Positions 37,011-47,443 of a stretch of 64,000 bases of DNA are shown here, piece by piece. The stretch is taken from positions 47,247,466-47,311,465 of the forward strand of contig CM047431.1 of assembly GCA_026168455.1 (NCBI GenBank). The letters run 5' to 3'. Both the position numbers and the translations under genes were made by a program. The DNA is from Theocolax elegans (lineage: Eukaryota; Arthropoda; Insecta; Hymenoptera; Cerocephalidae). The notes beneath the pieces were generated by a model. It searched no databases. It was not told where the DNA came from and saw only the letters and a list, made by a program, of their open reading frames with translations. How positions within the stretch are numbered: the stretch's first letter is position 1; every line of letters starts with the position of its first letter.

Positions 37011-37797
37011 ACGAAATGTTCGTCTCAAAATAACAAAACTTTTTCCTATTGTACACTTAACGCTCAAAACAATATTTTCGAAGATAAACATAGAAAAACG
37101 GTCAAAATAACGAAAAAAGCACAAAAAAACACGTTTTTTCGCAATAAAACAAAATGTATTGAAAATTTTAATGAATAATGTTCGTCTCAATAACAAAACT
37201 TTTTCCTATTGTACATTAACGCTCAAAACAATATTTTCGAAGATAAACATAGAAGAAAACGGTCAAAATAACGAAAAAAAGCACAAAAAAACACGTTTTT
37301 TTCGCAAATAAAACAAAATGTATTGTTTTTACTGAAAAACTTTTAATGAACGAAATGTTCGTCCCAAAACAACAAAACTTTTTCCTATTGTACATTTAAC
37401 GTTCAAAACAATATTTTCGAAGATAAACATAGAAAAACGGTCAAAATAATGAAAAAAGCACAAAAAAACACGTTAATTCGCAATAAAACAAAATGTATTG
37501 TTTTTACTGAAAAACTTTTAATGAACGAAATGTTCGTCTCAAAATAACAAAACTTTTTCCTATTGTACACTTAACGCTCAAAACAATATTTCCGAAGATA
37601 AACATAGAAAAACGGTCACAATAATGAAAAAAGCACCAAAAACACGTTTTTTCGCAATAAAACGAAATGTATTGTTTTTACTGAAAAACTTTTAATGAAC
37701 GAAATGTTCGTCTCAAAATAACAAAACTTTTTCCTATTGTACACTTAACGCTCAAAACAATATTTTCGAAGATAAACATAGAAAAACGGTTAGTGTA
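37011..37797 (+). repeat. Tandem array, period about 175 bp, about 4.5 units
   Basis: Units start ACGAAATGTTCGTCTCAAAA at 37011, 37350, 37525 and 37699, plus a variant at about 37173 (GAATAATGTTCGTCTC). Each unit contains CTTTTTCCTATTGTACA, AACGCTCAAAACAATATTTT and GAAGATAAACATAG. The first and second units are shorter by about 12 bp. Part of the array recurs inverted at about 50305-50480. Confidence 0.9.
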
Positions 37798-37862
37798 ATC
37801 AAAAAAATATGAAAAAACGTTAAAAATTTGACTTCTATTGTATAATTATTGTTGATATAACA

Positions 37863-38223
37863 TCATTTTCTTCTATCAGTATATGTTATATGTAAGTCTT
37901 TAATATCTTTCTCCGGTTCATCATTTTCGTCATCAGATAAATTGCTACCATCTTGTAAATCAGGTCCAACTATTTCAGAAATATAGTCAAGTGACGCCTT
38001 AACCGCCAATTTTTCAGTCTTTCTTGAAGTGTGAAATTTTGTACGGCATTCTAAAATTAATTATATTTATGTAAAAATGAAAAATAAAATATTGAAATTA
38101 TTATTATTGTTACTAAAAATGATTCCTATCTAATATTTTTGTTTTGAAGGCGTATTTTTTTGAAATTCAGGTACCCAACTGGTATGACTTTGTCATTGAA
38201 ATGCACTACACTTTCATGCTCAT
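37863..38223 (-). pseudogene. Two exon-like fragments of unidentified origin
   Basis: On the minus strand, AATTTTAG precedes an open stretch at 38050-37863 coding CRTKFHTSRKTEKLAVKASL, then an acidic part (DGSNLSDDENDEPEKDIKDL) and TDRRK before TGA. The SRKTEKLAVKASLDYI part resembles the last helix of double-stranded RNA-binding domains, but this is weak. Upstream at 38223-38126, after TTTTAAAG, DEHESVVHFNDKVIPVGYL is encoded and closed by TAG. The composition is protein-like, unlike the surrounding AT-rich DNA, so they are probably captured exons. The source is not recognised. Confidence 0.4.
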
Positions 38224-38590
38224 CTTTAAAATAAGTTAATTATTTTACAATTATTTTTCAAAAAGTAAAAAATTATTTTCTTTTATGCTATAATAAAAAC
38301 TTACATTACAATACTTTTGATGTACAAAGGACAATTTAAACAAATGTTTTATACTCTCCATCTCCTTCTCCAAAAATGTTTAAGCCATACTTTTCTTTCT
38401 AAAAAAATAATATATGTATGTATAAAATAATATACCTGTTAATAGACAATTAGATTGTAATCTATCTTAAGATTTGTTAATAATATATTTTAATATAACA
38501 ATTTCAAAGTATAAATTTTATTTGTACCGTAAATTACAATTTCTATCTAAAAATTCTGAATAGATATCTTATGTAAATAAATGCACGTAC

Positions 38591-39204
38591 CACTTTTATA
38601 ATTTTTCACTGTTTCCACTTGAAAATCTTTATAAAGTTGTGGTCTGCATTTGTGTTCTATACCGTAATTATAAAATCAAAACAGACACTTAAACCCATTA
38701 CAATATCCTTCACATACATCTTCATAAGCTATTGTCCTAAACTCTTCGTACATAGTGCAATTGAAATTCTCCTTTAAGAAAAATAACCAAAATTGGAAGA
38801 GTGTGTTCACCTCACAACTTCTCTATACCAAGTTGTTTACGCTCTGAAATAAAAAGAGATTCCATGAATTCTAAAGTGAATGACTTTATCTAAATTTTAT
38901 AAATAATAAATATAATAACATGATTAATATCAACATGATTTCTTTAGCTAAGAAAAGAAAACATTATAATAATCATCATCACATCAAGAATTTATAACTT
39001 ATAGTTACAAAAAGTAAATTCAAGGTTTTTTAATATCTTACCTATTAAACAACGTAAATGATATTTATGATACACTTGTTGAGTGAAACCGTTTACTTTT
39101 AAAAACGAATGACTAGGATGTTGGAACGTTGGCAATGATTGCGGAGCACCACCGTAACTATACTGCCTAAGAACCCTTCGTTTGAACTTGTATCAGCACT
39201 ACTT
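38591..39204 (-). pseudogene. LARP1 (La-related protein 1) DM15-region fragment
   Basis: Two exons on the minus strand (39204-39042 and 38843-38591) still splice in frame at TTAATAG|GTAAG and ATTTCAG|AG. They encode LPTFQHPSHSFLKVNGFTQQ, VYHKYHLRCLIERKQLGI and, after a frameshift, NTLFQFWLFFLKENFN, MYEEFRTIAYEDV and YKDFQVETVKNYKSG. This is the DM15 (HEAT-like) region of LARP1, which in the intact protein binds capped 5' TOP mRNAs in the cytoplasm. The copy is dead: a +1 frameshift follows GIEKL, an in-frame TGA follows GFKCLF, and stops precede RQYSYGGAP in the first exon. A further piece at about 38395-38305 (KEKYGLNIF) may be the next exon. Retained introns rule out a processed pseudogene; capture as genomic DNA by the surrounding Helitron-like element is the best explanation. 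Confidence 0.85.
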
Positions 39205-39465
39205 CTGTAAATATAAAATAAAAAGAAAATCCTATTATTCTTGTATTAGAAAATAAAGCTAAATATTCAAAAAAGTAAAAAATATCACATTAAATAATAA
39301 AAGTTGTTAGAAGATAACACATTAAACATCAGTTAATGGATTGAAAATCTTAATGATGTTCGCAAAACACTTTAATTAATATTGCATAATTACATAATTT
39401 AACAATTGTTATATATGTTAAATAAATAAAAATTATACTGTGCTTAAATTATAAATTTTATAAGC

Positions 39466-40972
39466 TTATTTCAAAATTAATATCTAAGTAATTTATATAT
39501 TTACCCTGAATATGTTCTCGGTCTTAATAATTATAAGTGTCATTCTTTTAAATTATTGTATTTATTATTACTTAGTAAGAACTTTAATAGTAAAATAATA
39601 AATACAACATTAAATGCAAATTTAATGTAATTTAAAATAAATTAAAAAATGTAATAATAAAATGTTACAAACCATTAATGTATACCAGATCAACCTTGAG
39701 AAAGATTAAACATCGCCAAAACTATCCCAATACAAAACAAGAGGCTCGTGGTTATTGTTAAATTGAACCATTATTCTTCCACTCACTACCATTGTTACTC
39801 TTTTGAATTAAAATTCACTAGTAGGTGAATTACTCCTATAATTCATAATTATCTTATATAAATTATCTTTAAATTTAATTCTAATGTATTCTATACAATT
39901 TAAAATATAAAATGTAAAAAAATATATAAATATTACTTAATTATTGACAACTTACGACAACTTAATATTTTCAAAAATAAATAAAATATAAATCTTATTC
40001 AATAAATAAATTAACTAAATAATAAATAAAAATTATTTACCATCCAAAAATAGTTATTATTCTATTATTTTCAAACACTGCCAACATTGGACAAATACTG
40101 GACAAGAGCTTCTGCTATTTTGTAATGCTCACTTAACTTTATATTAGAATAACTAATATCATACAGTAAAACATCATGAAAATACATAATGTATATACAT
40201 AATTTTATTTCAAAATTAATATCTAAGTAAATTATATATTTACCCTGAATATGTTCTCGGTCTTAATAATTATAAGTGCCGTTCTTTTAAATTATTGTAT
40301 TTATTATTACATAATAAGAACTTTAATAGTAAAATAATAAATACAACATTAAATGCAAACTTAATGTAATTTAAAATAAATTAAAAAATGTAATAATAAT
40401 GTAATAAAAATGTCACAAACCGTTAATGTATACCAGATCAACCTTGAGAAAGATTAAACATCGCCAAAACTATCCCAATACAAAACAAGAGGCTCGTGGT
40501 TATTGTTGAATTGAACCATTATTGTTCGACTGTCTACCATTGTTACTCTTGTATTAAAACTGACTAGTAGGTGAATTACTCCTATAATTCATAATTATCT
40601 TATATAAGTTATCTTTAAATTTAATTATAAAGTATTCTACAATTTAAAACATAAATAAAATGTAAAAAAATAAATATTACTTAGTTATTGACAACTTACG
40701 GCAACTTAATATTTTCAAAAATAAATAAAATATAAATCTTATTCAATAAATAAATTAACTAAATAATAAATAAAAATTATTTACCATCCAAAAATAGTTA
40801 TTATTCTATTATTTTCAAACACTGCCAACATTGGACAAATACTGGACGAGAGCTTCTGCTATTTTGTAATGCTCACTTAACTTTATATTAGAATAACTAA
40901 TATCATACAGTAAAACTACATGAAAATCATATAAAAACTATGTGTACATAATGTATATACATAATTTTATAT
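39466..40972. repeat. Direct tandem repeat of about 740-770 bp, two copies
   Basis: Copy A (39466-40204) and copy B (40205-40972) share, in order, TACCCTGAATATGTTCTCGG, CAGATCAACCTTGAGAAAG, CAAGAGGCTCGTGGTTATTG and GACAACTTACGACAACTTAA (GGC in B). Divergence is a few percent with small indels. On the minus strand both copies hold short exon-like pieces (for example NNHEPLVLYWDSFGDV before a stop, and SEHYKIAEALVQYL), so they may include more captured exon debris. Confidence 0.8.
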
Positions 40973-41623
40973 ACACAATAAAATAAATAAACTAACTATC
41001 CCTTATATTTATTGTCCGTTTAAATAGTGCCATCAGCGCCATCATACACACATAAGAATAATGTATATCGCATTTTATGTAACCCGCGTCCCGTATCCAA
41101 ATTTGAATTTCAAATGTTTTTAATTTTTTTACAAAAATATTTATTTATAACAATTCTCTTTTTTTATTTATTTTTTAATACAAAAAATCGAATAAAAAAA
41201 GGAATTATAATAAAAAATTTCAATTATTAAAAAAAACTAATATTTTTATAACAAAATTTGATATAAAAAAATTAAAAACAGTAAAAAATATTTACCACAC
41301 ACAAAAATAAAATTTTGAAAATAATCGAAACGTCAAATTATTCTAAAATTTTAAATTAAAATTTAATATAATTTTTAAATAAAATTGAACAAAAAACTTT
41401 GTTCTTAAACTTGAAAAATTTGGACTTGAACGTTAAATAAACATAACGAATTTATTGTGTCCGCGAATTATAAGAATATATTGATTTTATATTACTTAAA
41501 TATATTTGTCTCTTCAAATATTATAATTACTTTCTTCTTAATTTATTTAATTAATAAAAAAAAGAAATGATTAACGTTTACATGTTATTAATAACATTGT
41601 AATTTAAAATAGAAGTTAATAAT

Positions 41624-42020
41624 TCACGCTTCATGTACATATTTCAATTTATGACTTTGTTCACTGAGTTTTTCACTTGACAAATTCATCAATTTAAACA
41701 TAAAGTACATATAAGTACCATACACTACTCTAAATATACTACCAAAGAAGGCACCCGATAACACATCTTTGGGACATAAATTAAATTTATATAATGCTCC
41801 AGTAACCATTCCACCAGCTGCATAATAAAAAAAAACAAAGCTTCATACAAATGAATTTCTTAAAAAATTAACAAATTTAAACAATATACATGAATGCTGC
41901 TCTATATCGAATAAATAAATTAATTATATTGTTTCATATAGACTAATTTAAATTACACAATATTTTATCACATTTACTTACCTATACTGTCCAAACTATA
42001 CGTCCCATTAATATTGTTTC
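41624..42020 (-). pseudogene. Tim23-like fragment (mitochondrial inner-membrane translocase)
   Basis: The last exon on the minus strand (41817-41624) follows the acceptor TTTTATTATGCAG and encodes GGMVTGALYKFNLCPKDVL, a membrane-like stretch (SGAFFGSIFRVVYGTYMYF) and a tail ending KYVHEA and TGA. An upstream exon ends at 41982 with GTAAGT and encodes NGTYSLDSI; joining them gives SLDSIAGGMVTGALYK, equivalent to the (L/I)NT-IAG-TG-LYK block of Tim23. Tim23 forms the presequence import channel of the inner membrane. A TGA just upstream of NNINGTYS in the same frame, and the lack of further exons, suggest a non-functional fragment. It lies about 450 bp inside the proposed Helitron-like 3' end. 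A diverged Tim17/22/23-family member is the alternative. Confidence 0.6.
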
Positions 42021-42377
42021 ACCAAATATTCTTTAGAAGGAACATTAATGTAAAAAAAATAAACTATACGGTTTTATATAAACATATGTAAATTATGTAC
42101 ATATGTATTTTTTTAATCACGTTACCTCTTCTTTCAAAAATGTGTTTCCTATTACTTCTTTCTTGCCAAATATTTTTTTTTTAAATTTTTGAGATATTTA
42201 AGGAACAACACTTTTCTCTTCAATATATTGATATTCAGAATATTAGAATTATATCTAAAATTTAACATCTATAAATACATCTGAAATGTATTATTAGAAC
42301 ATATATATGTATATGATATTATTATTATTATTTTATATAATAATAAGCGAGCTATATTCGGTCGTGCCTTATAAATT

Positions 42378-42471
42378 TCTGTTCTCAGGCGCAGTCTGAG
42401 AACAGAAACTTGCGCGCGAAGCGCGCGGGGGTTGGAGCGCGGCAGCGCGCAGGGGGGCTCGGCCCACCTAG
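42378..42471 (+). other. Helitron-like 3' terminal hairpins and CTAG end
   Basis: A perfect 12-bp stem (TTCTGTTCTCAG with CTGAGAACAGAA) precedes a GC-rich segment (GCGCGCGAAGCGCGCG) and a final short stem GGGCTCGGCCC, then CACCTAG and a T. The GC content contrasts sharply with the flanks. Confidence 0.5.
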
Positions 42472-42481
42472 TTACATTAAA

Positions 42482-42674
42482 TTAGCCAATTTTTAATTAT
42501 AAAAGGTTATCAGTTAAGAAAAAATCAAAACAATGTCAAAATTACCATTTTTGACATTGAACATCTCTGACACTATTGAGTTTTAGCCTCTAAAACGATC
42601 ATCCAAAACATATAGGAGGTATTCTCATAGTTACAAAAAAAAATTTGTGTCTCGTTTATGACAAAGAATCACCC
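42482..42674. mobile_element. Terminal fragment related to foldback family G
   Basis: Read on the minus strand it starts GGGTGATTCTTTGTCATAAA next to a TA run and continues TAACTATGAGAATACC and TTTTAGAGGCTAAAACTC. This parallels the ends of the element at 34637-36293 (GGGTGTTTCTCTGTGACA, TAACTGTGGGAATATG, TTTTAGAGG). Only one end is present. Confidence 0.5.
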
Positions 42675-42679
42675 ATATA

Positions 42680-45481
42680 TATATATAAATTATTATGTAT
42701 AACCCAATAACCCAATTTCACGGACTAATGTTAAAATGTTACGTTGTTTATTGTGACTATTGCAGTACTGATTTAAAATAAATGATATGATTATTGGTTG
42801 ATTGGGTTATAAATAAATTATTTGTATTTGTTAAATAATGATCGGAAACAGATTTTTCCATTAAAAGAGTAATTAGAAACGTATTTTATGTATTTTTTAA
42901 TCGATTTGGTTGAAATAACGTAATTTTTTTGGGAGTCAAATTTCGAATAAGATCCCGATCAAAAATAAGATTGAAAGGAAAATTGACTTTAATACTATAA
43001 TTCTAGAATTATATATTCCTCACACGCCCATTATTGAATGCTTTGATATATTTTTTTCAGATTTAATAGACGTACAATAAATAAAATGAAATAAAAGACA
43101 AGGTGCCTTATGGTCTTACGATGCCTTATAATTTATGATTTCTCCATAATTTACTATAATAGTTTCAATTCATCTGAATTGACTAGATCAGTGAGCATTG
43201 CCACCTACTTCGACAAGAATGATGTTTCATTTCGCGCAGATTGCTACCCAAAAGAATTAGTAAATAATTTTTTAGGTCATTTCTTAGGTATTTATAATAA
43301 TAATTAGAATAAATAAGGTGAACAATAATTGTAAAAAAAAGATTGTCACATTAGGAGGCACCGTAATGGTAAGCGGCTATCATCCTCGAATCACTTGAAT
43401 CACTTGTCTATCATTCGGGAATTAAATAGAAAAGAGACTCGCCGAAACCTTCTTTTACAATGAGAAAATACGTTAAACAAAATAATAGGCGTAGATTTAC
43501 ACGGGAGAAATGTTAATTTAGAAAATACGTTACTTTAGAGATGCAATTTACTCGACGTCTACACGGTAGAAAATTCAAGTATATACGAGGCTCTCCAGCC
43601 TCAAAATAATTGAAAATTCGAGTGAGGGGCGGGAAGGGTGGAGAGCACGAGTACGAGTACGTATAAGAGCGAGCGCACCAAACACACATATAAGAGTCCA
43701 TTCTACGTGTAAAATACAAAAGAGCTTCGTAACGGCTCTAAACGAGGGCAAATTGTTACGAGTTCCCGTTATGACCTTGGAAAATAGCATCCTGTACTAC
43801 TACTACTCGAGAAGAGGGACTCGCTCAAATTAAGGGAGAGAGGACAGATAAACCAAGATCTACTGAGTTTGTATAAATTTTGAGAGATTACGAAATTTCA
43901 TCGAAATATATATTACCCACAATTTACAATACAATTATCCAATGATATTTTGATCGTAAACTATGCTTTATTTCTCGTGGTACATGTATTTTCGACTCTG
44001 ATGAATTATCGAAAAGTAACTTGGAAATTATCAAGCTCGAGGTGACAGTAGCGTATCGTTCAACCCGTGTAGTTAACTAACCTTCATAATTTATTTGTCG
44101 GAAGAAAAGATAATTCTTGTAGGAAAAGACAAGGGAGGCCATGGTTCTGAAAATAAAAAAAAAATGACCAGCAATTGGACGCTTCTCGGTGAAGAGGTTC
44201 GGTTGGACGGTGAAAGGGAGTTCCGATCCCTTAGCCCGCTGCCGCGTAGATTCTCTTAACGTGAAAAACTCGGTTGCGCGTTGTACGTCAAGGCCCGTCC
44301 GATGCCTCGGCAATCTTACCTCGCAACCCTGACAGGGAGGTAATTTTCTCGGAATTCCAGATTAAAATTGCACCTCCTAGGGTGGTCGGGAACAAAGTGC
44401 GCCAATCTAAGCGGAACGCGTGAATTAGCGACGGCTGAATAAAAAATGCCACCTAACTCAAGAGGGATGAAAAATACAGAGAGAGAGAGAGAGAGACAGA
44501 GAGAGAGGCTCTACTCTCTCTTACTGTTTACTGCTTCTATTTTTCTCGACTTTTTTCTACCCTTATACCTTCAACATCATCGTATTTTCAGACCTTTTCC
44601 CACTTTTTTTTCATTTTATTATTGCCAAGTGTACAATTAACGTCAGCGAATTATTACTCAACGTATGTCAAATTAAACTTTTTCGACAATATGATAATAT
44701 CGTATTAAATATTACTATTTTTCAATCGATAGAAAAGCTTGATGCAGTTAAAATTTTATAATATATATAGCAATTTATGCTTGTAAATAAATATTATAAT
44801 TCGGTATTTAGTAAAAATTTAAGGTCTATCAAAATAAAAAATAATTATTAGTCGAATTGTTAATAAAAAATAAACATAAATTTAGTTAAACCGTTTTATA
44901 ATTTAAAAAAGTAATGCAAAGAAATGTTACATTGAATATTCTAAATTTTTACTCAATTTATACTTGTAATAGTAAAACAATTGACTTAATTGTTCATTGA
45001 TATTAACAGAGAGATAAGTATAACAAATACATTATGGAAAACATCTGCATCGAAAAGTTAATAACGCAAACGGTTAGATGTTCAATACTTGCATCTAGAT
45101 CCAAGTTTCTATTTCTAATAGCTAATTTGACAGTGACTTTTTTCTTATTATTTTATTATTATTATTATTATTATTGCATTTTATTTACAAGAATTTTTAA
45201 ATTACGTACCTGACTATATAATTTAAAATATATAAAAAATACACAATAAGAGATTGAGTAACTTGCAACATTGTTATCTTACTTCACCGCTAACAAAATT
45301 TCATTGAAAAACGGTTGAAATTATACTTGAAACAATATCTATGGTTCGATTTGAGAATTTCCCTGTCATCTGTTCTTTTAATTAATTGATCATGCAGTTC
45401 GAAATCTTTATATTTTATTATAGTTACTTTAAGTATTAAAAAAATCGCGCATAAATACGTGACCAAAAATTAATGCAAAAT
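42680..45481. other. Stretch without recognised genes
   Basis: GC-richer segments at about 43610-43680 and 44180-44430 and a GA-rich tract near 44461-44510. None gives a convincing exon. 44180-44430 has a richer composition and could be conserved regulatory DNA. Confidence 0.35.
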
Positions 45482-46086
45482 GATGTCGGACCCAAATTGC
45501 AGGAATTTACATCTTTCAACCCACCAATTATATCTAAAATATCTAATTAAAAATCTGAACAAAATTCATAAGGATAGTTTAAAACATAAGAAAGGGCTTG
45601 ACGGATCGATTTTTTAAGAAATAATAATGTTTTTTATAATAATTGAATAAACAATTTTAGGATGTATATATGCGTATAATATGTAATATCGATCTCTCCG
45701 AACTAAGTTGCTTTATTTTTTAATAAAGCAGGCCCTATTTACTCTTTGTCCACTATGGTTGGTAGAATTTCCCAGAACACGGCCTTTAAAAAAAAAAATT
45801 AAAGGCGTTTCGTCCTGGATCTCCAGCTTGGACTCCTCAGTAAGGATCTGGAAATCTTACCTTAGACACCAATCGCAAGATGAACCGCGACGCCAGCAAG
45901 ATGTTATGCGGCTATATATATAGAAAAGAGACGACGATCTCTCTAACGAGAGTAAATTATTGGGTTTAATAATTTGGGTTTATTATTGAAAGCCTGCCTG
46001 AGGGCCTGATGGACAGGATTTTTAAAAAAATTCATTCTTTCGTTTATAAAAAAATATTAAAAATTACCAGTTTTGAGTCGGACATC
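45482..46086. mobile_element. TIR element with GATGTCGGAC ends (family B)
   Basis: Left end GATGTCGGACCCAAATTGC, right end TTTTGAGTCGGACATC. The internal sequence (AACAAAATTCATAAGGATAG, TTGAATAAACAATTTT) matches the element at 59037-59418. No coding sequence. A TTAA lies four bases past the right end; the left TTAA is not preserved. Confidence 0.6.
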
Positions 46087-46213
46087 TCCTTAAAACCGTA
46101 TTTTTTCCCAATTTTAGAAGCACATACATGTAGTAACAATATATATATATATAGGTATATATTATGTTCTCGAATTATCGTAATTTTTATTATTTTTTAT
46201 TTAATCGTGTTAA

Positions 46214-46727
46214 GGGGATGTCGGAGCTATAGCCTCCATCAAAAGCCGCTCGATCTCTCGGTTTCGAATGGCGCTGTAGTCAGATGTCGATTTCTACGAT
46301 AAACGTACTTAAAACATAAATTATAAATTTTACAGCTACATAGAGCTGTTGAAAGATACTTTCCCCCCTAGCTATGACTAAACTTAAGGTAATTGTAATA
46401 TTACTCTTGGCAGTAAATGTTTATTTTTTTAAAGAAATGTGAAATACGTTGCGTGTAGCATTACGGCAGATATAGATTCATTGAATATGAGACGTATTTC
46501 ACATTTCTTTAAAAAAATAAACATTTGCTTCCAAGAGTAATATTATAATTACCTTAAGTTTAGTCATAGCTAGGGGGGAAAGTATCTTTCAACAGCTCTA
46601 TGTAGCTGTAAAATTTATAATTTATGTTTTAAGTACGTTTATCGTAGAAATCGACATCTGACTACAGCGCCATTCGAAACCGAGAGATCGAGCGGCTTTT
46701 GATGGAGGCTATAGCTCCGACATCCCC
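46214..46727. mobile_element. Perfectly palindromic TTAA MITE (family B-like ends, 514 bp)
   Basis: TTAA duplications at 46210-46213 and 46728-46731 flank GGGGATGTCGGAGCTATAGC at the left and GCTATAGCTCCGACATCCCC at the right. The two arms are almost identical over their whole length, with a loop near 46450-46490. The first bases match the ends of the family B elements (GGGATGTCGGA). The very low divergence between arms suggests a young copy or strong arm correction. Confidence 0.88.
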
Positions 46728-46739
46728 TTAAGAATTACT

Positions 46740-47157
46740 GTATATATTTTAATTTTTTTTATAAACTATATTAAAGCTTTTGACAATCTTTAACAAAATA
46801 TAACAATTCCTAATATAATGTTTTTCTAAGTGTTGCTATACATATCGCACATTTCGCGATAGTGAAAATATAAGGCATAACCGTGTGTAGCTATCATACC
46901 TAATGAAATATACAATTCGAATCGCATAGATCGACAAACGAGTAAATGCGTCCAACAGAGATTACATTTTGGTAGAAAAGAGACCATATTTCCAAGCGGT
47001 TTAGATCATTTTTGTATTTGTCTTTTACATTTGTTGTCTAAAAATAAAACAAAACAGTTGTAAATTCCCCTCGCAATCTCCTATATATTCAGCCAAAAGT
47101 TGCACTACTGAGGGGAAGGAATATGTCGTGAAATAAATATCAAGATAATATACGAGT

Positions 47158-47195
<38 letters not shown>

Positions 47196-47393
47196 TGTGG
47201 TTTTCTTTTGCACACTTCCCTTTTCCAGTATACATTCCACGAGGTATGCACATTGTAAATCTTGGTGAGCAATTTTATTGTCTAGGATTACCTAACTAGT
47301 CTGTAAACATTATCCGCCAGAAATTTTTATGAATAGAAAAATACTTGTCGCGTCCGTTGAGCTCGTGAAATACCGCGGTGTAGAAAAACGAAC

Positions 47394-47443
<50 letters not shown>

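Larger units (their letters stand above)
36641..42471 (+). mobile_element. Helitron-like region carrying captured gene fragments
   Basis: The right end (42380-42471) has a perfect hairpin (TTCTGTTCTCAG / CTGAGAACAGAA), a GC-rich CGCGCGAAGCGCGCG segment and GGGCTCGGCCC followed by CACCTAG, resembling Helitron 3' ends (hairpin then CTAG, next base T). An 11-bp motif AGGCACGACCG at 36641 is inverted at 42360-42370 (CGGTCGTGCCT), like the subterminal inverted repeats of Helentron/HINE elements. A tandem array lies near the left end, as in HINEs. In between are decayed pieces of at least two host genes. No Rep/helicase was found. The left boundary is uncertain; a second copy (49866-52505) shares sequence only from about 36686 rightward. 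Confidence 0.5.

Noticed and set aside
37011..37797. CRISPR-like array
   Set aside because: The repeats are ~175-bp monomers in direct tandem without unique spacers, in a eukaryotic transposon context.
44180..44430. Possible rRNA-like fragment
   Set aside because: The composition suggested it, but no stretch could be matched to a conserved rRNA block with confidence.
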